Below, in pieces: positions 1-7,388 of a DNA stretch of 10,354 bases; the stretch's first letter is position 1; each line of letters opens with the position of its first letter. The notes beneath the pieces are model-generated. The model did no database searches and was not told the DNA's origin. It saw nothing but the letters and a program-made list of their open reading frames with translations. A program made the position numbers and the translations under genes. The DNA is taken from NCBI GenBank assembly GCA_023442635.1, contig JAEZYR010000090.1, forward strand, positions 1 to 10,354, written 5' to 3'. The stretch is from Bacillota bacterium (GTDB lineage Bacteria > Bacillota > Clostridia > Saccharofermentanales > Fastidiosipilaceae).

Positions 1-23
1 AGCCCCCAAGACTGCTGGCGCTT

Positions 24-52
24 TTGACACATCAGAAGAAAAAGCCCAAAAT
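24..52 (+). promoter_or_regulatory. Possible sigma-A type promoter for leuS
   Basis: A perfect TTGACA hexamer lies at 24-29. After a 17-bp spacer comes CAAAAT at 47-52, which matches four of six positions of the TATAAT consensus. Transcription would start near position 59 and give a short leader of about 56 nt before the leuS start codon. The -35 element and the spacing are good and the -10 is weak. The region before the window is unseen, so a stronger promoter further upstream is possible. Confidence 0.4.
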
Positions 53-76
53 ACAACGATACTGTAGGCATCATAT

Positions 77-100
77 GCCCTGTTTAGACAGGGCTTTTTT
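77..100 (+). terminator. Intrinsic terminator or attenuator hairpin in front of leuS
   Basis: GCCCTGT (77-83) pairs with ACAGGGC (88-94) around a four-base TTAG loop and is followed directly by six T (95-100), the form of a Rho-independent terminator. It ends only 4 nt before the leuS Shine-Dalgarno AGGAGG (105-110), so there is no room for a promoter between it and leuS. Either it ends the transcript of an upstream gene with some read-through into leuS, or it is an attenuator in the leuS leader. A smaller hairpin, GGCAT/ATGCC at 67-71 and 75-79, shares bases 77-79 with the terminator's left arm, so the two cannot form together. Aminoacyl-tRNA synthetase genes in Bacillota are often controlled by T-box attenuation, but no T-box consensus is visible in the short stretch available. 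Confidence 0.6.
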
Positions 101-115
101 CTTTAGGAGGTTCAT

Positions 116-2608
116 ATGTGTGAGTCCCAGACGCTGCAAGACCAGTCCCCCGAAAGTCAGCATTATCCTTTCGCCACAATCGAGCAAAAGTGGCAGCAGC
201 GCTGGCAAGAACTCAACTGCTTTCGAGCTGCCAATCCTGGCGAGGCCGGTTCCGAAAAGGAGAAATTCTACTGTCTTGTAGAGTTCCCCTACCCCTCAGG
301 CAACGGCCTTCACGTCGGACATCCGCGCTCCTATACCGCTTTGGATGCTGTCGCCCGTATGAAACGCCTTCAGGGCTATAACGTACTCTATCCCATGGGC
401 TGGGATGCTTTTGGCCTGCCCACTGAAAATTATGCGATCCAGCATCAGATCCACCCTGCCAAAGTCACCGCCCAGAATATCGCTCGCTTCAAGCAGCAGC
501 TGCAAGCGCTAGGCTTTTCTTTTGACTGGAGTCGTGAAGTCAACACCACCGATCCCGAATACTTCCGCTGGACGCAGTGGATCTTCCTTCAGCTCTACAA
601 GCACGGCCTAGCCTACAAGAAAGAAATGCCCGTCAACTGGTGCCCTTCCTGTAAAGTTGTTCTGGCCAACGAAGAAGTCAAAGACGGCTGTTGCGAGCGT
701 TGTGGTACCGAAGTCATCCAGAAAGTCAAGTCGCAATGGATGCTCCGCATTACCCAATATGCAGACAAGCTCCTAGAAGGTCTAGATCACGTAGACTTCG
801 TGGAGCGCGTCAAAAACCAGCAAAGCAACTGGATTGGGCGTTCGACAGGAGCAGAGCTAGACTTTGCTACGAGCGCTGGCCAAGCGCTCAGGGTCTATAC
901 CACACGACCTGATACCCTCTTTGGTGTCTCCTATATGGTCGTCAGTCCTGAGCACCCTCTCCTGCAGCAGTGGCTAGATGAGGGTCTGCTTCAGAACGCC
1001 GAGGCCATCAAGGCCTATCAGCTTGAGGCTCAGCACAAGTCAGACTTCCAGCGCTCCGAAATGAACAAGGACAAGTCAGGCGTGCGTCTCGAAGGCGTCG
1101 TAGCTCTACATCCCATCACCGGTCAGGAGCTGCCGATCTTCGTGGCAGATTACGTCCTTATCAACTATGGCACAGGCGCCATCATGGCCGTGCCAGCTCA
1201 CGATGAGCGTGACTGGGCCTTTGCCCAAAAATATGGACTGCCCCTTGTGGAAGTGGTCGCAGGTGCCACGCAAGCCTTGAGCGAAGCGCCTTACACCACA
1301 ACCGAGCAGGGCGTACTGGTTAACTCCGACTTTCTGAACGGCCTGTCCGTGCAAGAAGCCAAACAGCGCATGATCGACTACCTGGTTGAGCATCAGCTAG
1401 GTCAGGCCAAAGTCAACTACAAACTGCGCGACTGGGTTTTCTCGCGCCAACGCTATTGGGGCGAGCCGATTCCAATGGTCTACTGTGAGCATTGCGGCTG
1501 GCAGCCTTTACCTGAATCAGAGCTGCCTCTGCTTTTGCCTGAAGTTGACCGCTATGAGCCAGGTGATGACGGCTCTTCCCCCCTGGCCAAGCAAAGCGAT
1601 TGGGTCAACTGCACCTGCCCCAAATGCCACGGCCCAGCTCAGCGTGAAACCGATACCATGCCTCAGTGGGCTGGTTCGTCTTGGTACTTCCTCCGCTTCA
1701 TGGATCCTCACAACACAGAGGCCTTGGCCAGCCCTGAAGCTCTGGCTTACTGGTCGCCCGTCGACTGGTATAACGGCGGCATGGAGCACACCACCCTCCA
1801 CCTCCTCTACTCACGCTTCTGGCACCGCTTCCTCTTTGACATTGGGGTTGTACCTAATGCCGAACCCTACCGCCGCCGTACCAGCCATGGCATGATCCTT
1901 GGCACCGACGGCAGCAAGATGTCGAAGTCACGCGGCAATGTTGTCAATCCCGATGACGTCGTGGCTGAATATGGCGCCGATACCATGCGCCTTTACGAAA
2001 TGTTTGTCGGCGACTTCGAAAAAGCAGCGCCCTGGAGTACGAAGAGCATTCGCGGCTGTGAGCGTTTCGTTGAGCGTGTTTGGCAACTCGGCCAGGATCT
2101 TCTCAAGGGTGACCAGACGAAGGCGGCTGAAGAAGGAGCCTACCGTCCTGAACTCCTCGCTTTGATGCACCAAAGCATCCACAAAGTCGAGCAGGATTTG
2201 ATGACCCTCAAAGGCAACACGGCTATTGCCCAGCTGATGACCCTGAGCAAACGCTTTGTCGAATTGGGAGGCCCAACGCGGGCTGAGTTCCGTACCTTCC
2301 TAATTCTCTTGTCGCCGATGGCGCCCCATATTGCCGAGGAACTCTGGGAGCAATTGGGCTATGGCGGCTATGTCCATGAAGCCAGCTGGCCACTTTATGA
2401 TCCTGAGCAGGCGATCGAGCCGGAGGTCGAAATTGCTGTTCAGGTTAATGGCAAAGTTCGCGATCGCGTCATGATTGCCCACAGCGCCTCTGCTGAAGAA
2501 GCGATTGCAGCAGCCAAAGCGGCTCCTGAAGTCGTTCCCCTCATAGAGGGCAAGACGCTCAAACGCGAGATGTATATTCCTGGCCGCTTGGTCACCTTGG
2601 TGGTTTAA
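116..2608 (+). CDS. leuS: Leucyl-tRNA synthetase
   Basis: This is a complete class I leucyl-tRNA synthetase of 830 residues, within the usual bacterial length. It charges tRNA-Leu with leucine in the cytoplasm using ATP and is essential for translation. The HIGH motif appears as HVGH at residues 66-69 within FPYPSGNGLHVGH. The KMSKS loop is intact at 601-605. A zinc-binding pattern is seen at 176-179 (CPSC) with C193 and C196, and a second Cys pair set at 457-460 (CEHC) and 501-504 (CPKC). The CP1 editing domain is present, with the threonine-rich TTRPDTLFG stretch (262-270) and the GTGAIMAVPAHDERD region (352-366). This indicates that mischarged tRNA can be hydrolysed. The tRNA-binding helical and C-terminal domains follow to the end. 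The ATG at 116 is supported by AGGAGG at 105-110 with a 5-nt spacer. A terminator-like hairpin sits just upstream and a strong terminator about 95 nt downstream, so the gene is probably transcribed alone. No truncation or frameshift is seen. Confidence 0.98.
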   Translation: MCESQTLQDQSPESQHYPFATIEQKWQQRWQELNCFRAANPGEAGSEKEKFYCLVEFPYPSGNGLHVGHPRSYTALDAVARMKRLQGYNVLYPMGWDAFGLPTENYAIQHQIHPAKVTAQNIARFKQQLQALGFSFDWSREVNTTDPEYFRWTQWIFLQLYKHGLAYKKEMPVNWCPSCKVVLANEEVKDGCCERCGTEVIQKVKSQWMLRITQYADKLLEGLDHVDFVERVKNQQSNWIGRSTGAELDFATSAGQALRVYTTRPDTLFGVSYMVVSPEHPLLQQWLDEGLLQNAEAIKAYQLEAQHKSDFQRSEMNKDKSGVRLEGVVALHPITGQELPIFVADYVLINYGTGAIMAVPAHDERDWAFAQKYGLPLVEVVAGATQALSEAPYTTTEQGVLVNSDFLNGLSVQEAKQRMIDYLVEHQLGQAKVNYKLRDWVFSRQRYWGEPIPMVYCEHCGWQPLPESELPLLLPEVDRYEPGDDGSSPLAKQSDWVNCTCPKCHGPAQRETDTMPQWAGSSWYFLRFMDPHNTEALASPEALAYWSPVDWYNGGMEHTTLHLLYSRFWHRFLFDIGVVPNAEPYRRRTSHGMILGTDGSKMSKSRGNVVNPDDVVAEYGADTMRLYEMFVGDFEKAAPWSTKSIRGCERFVERVWQLGQDLLKGDQTKAAEEGAYRPELLALMHQSIHKVEQDLMTLKGNTAIAQLMTLSKRFVELGGPTRAEFRTFLILLSPMAPHIAEELWEQLGYGGYVHEASWPLYDPEQAIEPEVEIAVQVNGKVRDRVMIAHSASAEEAIAAAKAAPEVVPLIEGKTLKREMYIPGRLVTLVV

Positions 2609-2630
2609 GCCATAGAGGGTGTAGATCTAG

Positions 2631-2644
2631 AGCCAGGCCTGGCT
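2631..2644. repeat. Perfect 14-bp palindrome after leuS
   Basis: AGCCAGGCCTGGCT reads the same on both strands. As RNA it could form a 5-bp stem with a GGCC loop, but no T-run follows, so it is not a terminator by itself. It lies 22 bp after the leuS stop codon, between convergent genes. It may be a chance palindrome or a protein-binding site; nothing in the window distinguishes these. Confidence 0.35.
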
Positions 2645-2702
2645 ACCTTGCGTTTAGGGTATAAGGTCTAGGCTGATTTTCTTAGGGCTTTTATCTAAAA
2701 GC

Positions 2703-2734
2703 AAAGAGCGGAGCTTTGAGCCCCGCTCTTTTTT
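2703..2734 (+). terminator. Strong intrinsic terminator of leuS, possibly bidirectional
   Basis: AAAGAGCGG (2703-2711) pairs with CCGCTCTTT (2723-2731), a perfect 9-bp stem around an 11-nt loop that can itself form two inner G-C pairs. The right arm runs into a T-tract at 2729-2734. It follows leuS by about 95 nt. On the minus strand the stem is followed by TTTGCTTTT, a weaker U-rich tail, so it may also stop the convergent ABC operon, whose last gene ends at 2811. Confidence 0.85.
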
Positions 2735-2810
2735 CATATAGGAAGCTATAACAGCTAGCCTGGCGTTTGCTCCTAGTTGAGATACGCCTAACTCTAGTAC
2801 GCAGAATGCC

Positions 2811-4439
2811 TCAAAGATCCCGCTTGGTAATGGAAAGCCAGCTCGTCCCCATAAAGAGCACCAAGAATCCCAGCACATACAGGAGGTTAAAGCCCAAAGG
2901 AAGGCGGTGAACTGGGTTATTCGCACCCACCTGAGAGCTAAAGAAGAGGCTCTCTTGCAAGGAAGGATAGAAGCGCTCAAAGAAGCTCAGGTGTACGAAC
3001 GGCATGATGAAATACGACTTCATCCATAGACCGAAACTGCTGGCCAGCATGCCCAGTAAATCCAAGAACGTCACCATGCAGCCTACCGCCACCGAAATAG
3101 CACTCTTGCGAATCAAGCACGACAGCATGAAGGCAAAACTGCTGTAGAAGAACAAGCGCAGGAAGTAGCTTAGCGATAGCCAAAGCATCTGTCCCCAGAA
3201 TGGGATGCCGTATACTCGCCCACCGATATTCAGGAGGGCGCCCAATGCTGCTCCAGGGTGGAAAAGTTGCTGGCCTAAGACGTTGAGAAAGAAGACAAGG
3301 GCAGAGCCAACACCAGCCGTCAGGAACAAGGCTCCATATTTCGCCAAGAAGATGCGGTAGCGTCGAACTGGCGCGATGATCAACAACTTAATCGAACCGC
3401 TCTCAACTTCTTGTGAAAAGAGGCTGCCGGCAATGATCGCGAGGTAAACGCCCAAGATCATGTAGCTCGTCTGCCATGCCTTGTTAGCTGCTGTTTTGTG
3501 GATATCTGGTGCAAGGTTGTTGTCCTGATAAGCTGTCACCCCATGAGCTAAACGAAAGGCAATCTCGTCTTTTTGCCGCTGCAATTGGCTGCGCTCAAAA
3601 TCCGTCAGGCGATGCGGTACTTCTTCATGGCTTATGCCTGTTTTGAGCACCTCTTCAAGCTCTTGCTTATTCAGCCACAGCTTTTCGATCTCTTTGATGG
3701 CCTTGTCGTCATAGAGGCTCAGTTTACCCTCTTTCAGCTGCTGCTGAGCAAAGCGGACAGCCTCAATGCGAGCCTGGTACTGATTGGATGCCTGTTGGTC
3801 TAAGCCTTGCACCTCTTCTTGCAAAAGGCTCCAGCGCGTTTCTTGGGTCTGCAAGTAAAGGCTGTAATCGCCTGCTTCGAGCGCGGCCTTAAGCTTTTCT
3901 TGCAAGCTTTTTAGGTGTTGGTCTTGCACGGGCAAACGATACTGTTCTAGCAAATGCTGGCGCTGTTCCTTCGTCAGGCCTTGCAGCCAAGTCTGGCTAT
4001 CAGGGAATGTAACCCCAGATAGCGCAAGCGGCGTCTCGCCTGGTGTCAGGAGTTCAATTGAAATCATGTCTCTCAGCAAATCAGGAACATACGCAAAGCC
4101 TGCTTCCAAGGGATGTGCCGCCGCATAGGCCTTATAGCGCTCCGCCATGGCATCCTTGGTGTAGAGGTCCAAGATGCTGTCTGCGTCCAATTCCTCTGGA
4201 TTGGGCAGGTCCCTGGTGAGCAACTTTTGTTCTTGCCGGAGATTATCCTGAACGCGTTCGACAACTTTGGCCGAAGCTGAGGCCGATGGCGTCGTACCTC
4301 GAATCGGCCTTTCGGTATCCCGGTAGCTGAAGTGCCCATAAAGCACGAGTACCACAAGCAAGGCTGAAGCCAGCCAAGTTATCTTATTGCAGACAATCTT
4401 GTACAACTCATTGCGACAGAGCACAAATGTCTTCTTCAT
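2811..4439 (-). CDS. ABC-2 type transporter permease with a large extracytoplasmic loop
   Basis: This 542-residue protein is the membrane half of an ABC exporter. One membrane segment lies near the N terminus (about 21-37), and five more lie at roughly 326-342, 366-388, 417-442, 446-470 and 515-534. Between the first and second is a loop of about 290 residues (38-325), predicted outside the cell, rich in Gln, Leu, Lys and Glu and probably helical or coiled-coil from 155 to 270. The stretch SQEVESGSIKLLIIAPVRR (342-360) after TM2 and the terminal ITKRDL are typical of ABC-2 permeases of the lantibiotic/bacitracin exporter type. The ATG at 4437-4439 has an AAAGGAAAG ribosome binding site about 8 nt upstream. 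It starts 17 nt after the ATPase gene stops, so the two are co-transcribed and should form one transporter. The substrate is unknown; peptide or antibiotic export, or a cell-envelope role, are possible inferences only. Confidence 0.88.
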   Translation of the reverse strand: MKKTFVLCRNELYKIVCNKITWLASALLVVLVLYGHFSYRDTERPIRGTTPSASASAKVVERVQDNLRQEQKLLTRDLPNPEELDADSILDLYTKDAMAERYKAYAAAHPLEAGFAYVPDLLRDMISIELLTPGETPLALSGVTFPDSQTWLQGLTKEQRQHLLEQYRLPVQDQHLKSLQEKLKAALEAGDYSLYLQTQETRWSLLQEEVQGLDQQASNQYQARIEAVRFAQQQLKEGKLSLYDDKAIKEIEKLWLNKQELEEVLKTGISHEEVPHRLTDFERSQLQRQKDEIAFRLAHGVTAYQDNNLAPDIHKTAANKAWQTSYMILGVYLAIIAGSLFSQEVESGSIKLLIIAPVRRYRIFLAKYGALFLTAGVGSALVFFLNVLGQQLFHPGAALGALLNIGGRVYGIPFWGQMLWLSLSYFLRLFFYSSFAFMLSCLIRKSAISVAVGCMVTFLDLLGMLASSFGLWMKSYFIMPFVHLSFFERFYPSLQESLFFSSQVGANNPVHRLPLGFNLLYVLGFLVLFMGTSWLSITKRDL

Positions 4440-4456
4440 TCTGGCTTTCCTTTCTT

Positions 4457-5599
4457 TTAGCGGATACGGCTGGATTTGGTACGGTTCAAGAAGCGTTCTT
4501 CCAGTGTTTCAGCAACTGGGGCAAAGTGTTGGATATAAAGCCCCTGCTGAATGATCTTGGCCTGCAAGGGGCCTAGGCTAGACTTGGGATCTTGCTGTTC
4601 GCCCAAATAAAGGCGCCAGCGCTCGCCATCTGCCTCATAACGCTTCAACAGGCCTGCTTCCTGAGCATAGGCCAAAAGCTGGGCTATGTTCTCCGACGCC
4701 TCGACCGCAAGGAGCCAGCAGCGCTCATCCGCTTCAAGTTGCAGGGCAGGGCTGCTTTCGCTGTCGCGGACGCCAGCCAGCCAGGAAGGTGTTTCGCCCT
4801 CTGGTGCCACACTCGTGCCTGCAAGTCCTAGAGCCTTGCGTTCTGCTTGCTGCTCGCGATAGCGTTGGGCGGCCTTTTGGCTGCGCGCCTCATAGATCGG
4901 ATCATCCTGCACAGCAAAGGCATCCAACATACGGCCTTGATCGATGATCACAACACGGTCACAGATCAGTTGCATTTCGCTGAGCATGTGGCTTGAGATC
5001 AAAACGCCGACACCCTCTTCGTGGGCGAGTTGCCTTAAGAGGTCTCGCAGCTCGTGAATACCCGCTGGATCCAAGCCGTTCGTAGGTTCATCTAACACGA
5101 GCAAGCTCGGCTCATGGACGAGGGCCAAAGCCAGGCCACAGCGCTGCTTCATACCTAGCGAATAACGGCGGACTTGCTCTTTGATGCGGCTTTCTAGACC
5201 CACTCTCTGAATGGCTCGAGCCAGCTGACTGCGATCCTTGATACCGTGCAGGTGTGCATATAGGGAGATATTTTGGTAACCCGTCAGATGTGTATACATC
5301 TCAGGGTTTTCGACGATGCCGCCCACATTTTCCATCGCCTTTTCATATTCCTCACGGAGCTGATGGTCCTGAATCCAAACTTGGCCTGCATCTTCTTGGT
5401 AGAAGCCCATGAGGGTTTTGATGGCTGTCGTCTTGCCTGCACCATTGGGACCTAGAAAACCCACAATCTCGCCAGGGTAAACTTCGAGATCAATACGATC
5501 CAGAGCGCAGCGTTTGCCAAAAAACTTGCTTAGTCCTTCTAATCGCAAAATGGGTTCTTGCGCATTTGGCCGAGACTTGATCTTAGCTTTATTTTGCAT
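4457..5599 (-). CDS. ABC transporter ATP-binding protein (BcrA-like exporter ATPase)
   Basis: This 380-residue cytoplasmic ATPase should energise the permease encoded just downstream. The nucleotide-binding domain covers about residues 17-230. Visible motifs are Walker A GPNGAGKTT (50-58), a signature YSLGMKQR (146-153) in place of canonical LSGGQ, Walker B LLVLDEP (166-172), a D-loop around 175-177 and the switch histidine H204 in SSH. The Q-loop region reads GGIVENPEMY (93-102), with Glu97 where Gln is usual, a pattern I associate with BcrA-type drug and lantibiotic exporters. After the core comes a charged, low-complexity linker (about 229-290) and a C-terminal domain ending in LEERFLNRTK, resembling the usual end of these ATPases. 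At 380 residues it is longer than the roughly 230-310 common for the family, because of this linker and tail. The ATG at 5597-5599 lies 2 nt after the preceding stop codon. Its ribosome binding site GGGGGGAG lies inside the end of that upstream gene, which suggests translational coupling. Confidence 0.95.
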   Translation of the reverse strand: MQNKAKIKSRPNAQEPILRLEGLSKFFGKRCALDRIDLEVYPGEIVGFLGPNGAGKTTAIKTLMGFYQEDAGQVWIQDHQLREEYEKAMENVGGIVENPEMYTHLTGYQNISLYAHLHGIKDRSQLARAIQRVGLESRIKEQVRRYSLGMKQRCGLALALVHEPSLLVLDEPTNGLDPAGIHELRDLLRQLAHEEGVGVLISSHMLSEMQLICDRVVIIDQGRMLDAFAVQDDPIYEARSQKAAQRYREQQAERKALGLAGTSVAPEGETPSWLAGVRDSESSPALQLEADERCWLLAVEASENIAQLLAYAQEAGLLKRYEADGERWRLYLGEQQDPKSSLGPLQAKIIQQGLYIQHFAPVAETLEERFLNRTKSSRIR

Positions 5600-5601
5600 C
5601 T

Positions 5602-6273
5602 TTACGCTCCCCCCAATTCCATGAGCACCCGTGGCGTAGGGCTATCTAAACCTGTCAGATTCCAGTTCTTACCTTGGCGCTGAACGATGCCGAAAGCTTG
5701 CATAAATACGCTGCCATGCTCTTGGTTATTGCTTTTGAGGCTAAATTCGGCACGCAAAAGGTAAGACTCGCCATCATTGGAGAGGTAAATATTATCTACG
5801 TTGATTCCGCCTTGATTGGCCAAATCGACCATCCGCTGCGCCATATCCTGGTCTTGCTTACGCGCGTCTAGCCACGACATAAGCACCGTGCTCCAGGCTT
5901 CTCGCTGCGCCTGTACAAAATAGGCGACCAGCTCTTTGTCGTCGCTATGGCGTTGCAAGGTCGCCTCATAGTCTTGACTCTCCTTTTGGAGGCTCGGTAG
6001 CGCTAGCAAGGCTTCAGTCGTCCATGCTTTTTCGGCCTGAGGCTCAAGTTCCTTGAATACAGCTTCACTTGGCCAGAAATAGGGCGCGAGTTCTGCTCCG
6101 AGTTGCTTGTCATAAACCTCTAACAAAGCGACTTCTGCCTTTTCCTTTCGCACAGTGTGGACCAGCCAGGTCAAGCAGGTCAGCATCGCGCAGACAAAAA
6201 CAACAAAGAAAATGTTGATGCGTCGCCACCATGCTCTGGGCTTGGGCAACCCAGTTTTGATAGATCCTTTCAC
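5602..6273 (-). CDS. Small membrane-anchored protein, first gene of the ABC operon
   Basis: I do not recognise a named family. The 223-residue product has a basic N terminus (KPRAWWRR, residues 11-18) followed by one hydrophobic segment at about 20-40. This fits a signal anchor with the remainder outside the membrane. No lipobox cysteine or obvious signal peptidase site is seen. Residues 42-155 look helical and charged, and 157-215 look beta-rich (NIYLSNDGESYLLRAEF). The start codon is GTG (6271-6273), supported by GGGAGGA 7 nt upstream. It overlaps no neighbour and ends 2 nt before the ATPase start, so it is almost certainly in the same operon. By position it may be an accessory subunit that works with the permease's large outer loop, for example in substrate capture, sensing or self-protection. 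That role is inference from gene order only. Confidence 0.75.
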   Translation of the reverse strand: MKGSIKTGLPKPRAWWRRINIFFVVFVCAMLTCLTWLVHTVRKEKAEVALLEVYDKQLGAELAPYFWPSEAVFKELEPQAEKAWTTEALLALPSLQKESQDYEATLQRHSDDKELVAYFVQAQREAWSTVLMSWLDARKQDQDMAQRMVDLANQGGINVDNIYLSNDGESYLLRAEFSLKSNNQEHGSVFMQAFGIVQRQGKNWNLTGLDSPTPRVLMELGGA

Positions 6274-6347
6274 AAATAAATCCTCCCGTTTTTGATCCCA
6301 AACATAGGTGTAGCATACGGAACATAGCCCTGGGAATGTCTAATAAA

Positions 6348-6376
6348 TTTTTAAAATTGTATTGGCCCTATATCAA
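6348..6376 (-). promoter_or_regulatory. Weak possible promoter for the ABC operon
   Basis: On the minus strand TTGATA (6376-6371) is followed after 17 bp by TAAAAA (6353-6348), inside the AT-rich part of the 96-nt gap between the reductase gene and the first ABC operon gene. The -35 overlaps the reductase stop codon. No terminator hairpin is visible in the gap, so read-through from the reductase gene is an equal possibility. Confidence 0.25.
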
Positions 6377-7236
6377 TGTGAGGCTTTTTCTTCGCTGGAC
6401 GCGCCAAAGCCCATGCCCTGCATGGCGGCCAAAATCCAACGGTGGGGCACGATTTTAGAAAGCACGCGCAAGGCGTAGGCACTGAGGTGACTGAGCGATA
6501 GGCTCCGCCCCTTTTCAGCTCGATCGACCGCCAGTTGCACCACGCGATGGGGGCTTTCCATGCCTATTCTTTTGATGCGGCTAATTTCCCCCTGCCCCCC
6601 AGCTTGACGGCTAAAAAATTCAGTCTCCATGGGGCCTGGGCAAACACTCAAGACCTCAATGCCTGCCTTTTTCCACTCGACTTGCAGGGCTCTAGAAAAG
6701 GAGAGCACATACGCCTTGCTCGCCGCATAAACAGCAAAACCTGGCTGGGGTAAAAAGGCAGCCACCGAAGCGATTTGTATCACCTTGCTTCCCCTGACTA
6801 AGAAGGGGCGCACCAAGTGCGTCAAGGCTGTCAGAGCCTCTATATTCAGTCGACAAAGCTCTTCCACTTGCTTGAGGCTCAAATCTTCAAAACGGCCAGC
6901 ATCACCAAAACCAGCTGCGTTGATGACCCACGAAAAGTGCTGAATACCTGCTTCTGCCCAGGCTTGGGGCAAGCGGTCACGTGCGTCGGCCACGCCCAAG
7001 TCCACCGATGTCCAAAGTACGGCTTCGGCTCCCCACTGCTTGAGTTGCTCAGCTTGCTCGGCGAGTCGCTCCTCGCGCCTGGCTAGCAAATAAAAGTGGC
7101 GGCAGCGCCCAGTCTGGACAAGATAACGGGCAAAAATAGCGCCCAGTCCTGATGAGGCTCCTGTGATAAGCGCCCAGGCTTGGGGCTGAGCTAAGTCGTA
7201 TCTGGGAACACCCTGGATTTTCTGCATGTCATTCAT
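6373..7236 (-). CDS. Short-chain dehydrogenase/reductase (SDR family oxidoreductase)
   Basis: This 287-residue protein is a classical SDR: a cytoplasmic, single-domain Rossmann-fold NAD(P)-dependent oxidoreductase. The nucleotide-binding TGASSGLG motif is at residues 25-32. An Arg pair (ARREERL, 52-58) at the end of the second strand suggests NADPH preference. NAAG is at 106-109. The catalytic tetrad is complete: N131, S157, Y170 and K174 (YAASK). PGPMETEF (200-207) is the usual post-catalytic loop. The family covers keto-acyl, steroid-like, sugar and aldehyde substrates, and the actual substrate cannot be read from the sequence. I chose the ATG at 7234-7236 because GAGGAGG lies 7 nt upstream. 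The GTG immediately before it (7237-7239) is only 4 nt from the same ribosome binding site and would add one residue. The gene is divergent from the methyltransferase gene and lies 96-99 nt upstream of the ABC operon on the same strand, so partial co-transcription with it is possible. Confidence 0.93.
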   Translation of the reverse strand: MNDMQKIQGVPRYDLAQPQAWALITGASSGLGAIFARYLVQTGRCRHFYLLARREERLAEQAEQLKQWGAEAVLWTSVDLGVADARDRLPQAWAEAGIQHFSWVINAAGFGDAGRFEDLSLKQVEELCRLNIEALTALTHLVRPFLVRGSKVIQIASVAAFLPQPGFAVYAASKAYVLSFSRALQVEWKKAGIEVLSVCPGPMETEFFSRQAGGQGEISRIKRIGMESPHRVVQLAVDRAEKGRSLSLSHLSAYALRVLSKIVPHRWILAAMQGMGFGASSEEKASH

Positions 7237-7270
7237 CACAATGCCTCCTCTTTCACATCGAGCCTTACGC

Positions 7271-7299
7271 TTGATAGCCCGATTGGCCTATAGTATGTT
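7271..7299 (+). promoter_or_regulatory. Possible promoter for the methyltransferase gene
   Basis: TTGATA (7271-7276) and TATGTT (7294-7299) are separated by 17 bp on the plus strand. They lie in the 152-bp region between the divergent reductase and methyltransferase genes. The matches are five of six and four of six to consensus. Transcription would begin near 7306, about 80 nt before the ATG. Another TATAAT-like hexamer, TATGAT (7303-7308), is close by but lacks a well spaced -35. Confidence 0.4.
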
Positions 7300-7388
7300 T
7301 CCTATGATGCTAAGTATAGACAAATCACCTTGCTTGCCTCACTTAGCTCACGCCATTCGTTTTCAACTTAGAACACCTGAGGAATGCC

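Noticed and set aside
1..104. T-box leader for leuS
   Set aside because: A terminator is correctly placed, but no T-box consensus (the AGGGTGG-N-ACCGCG type sequence) or specifier stem can be seen in the bases available. A longer leader outside the window cannot be excluded.
24..281. Small reading frame upstream of and overlapping leuS
   Set aside because: It begins at a TTG that is part of the -35-like TTGACA, crosses the terminator hairpin and overlaps the well supported leuS start in another frame. It has no ribosome binding site.
1106..1393. Antisense reading frame inside leuS
   Set aside because: It lies wholly within a conserved part of leuS on the other strand, with no ribosome binding site or recognisable product.
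2654..2980. Minus-strand 108-residue frame crossing the leuS terminator and the end of the permease gene
   Set aside because: It is a frame-shifted shadow of the permease C-terminal coding region that runs through a terminator. Its product has no recognisable domain.
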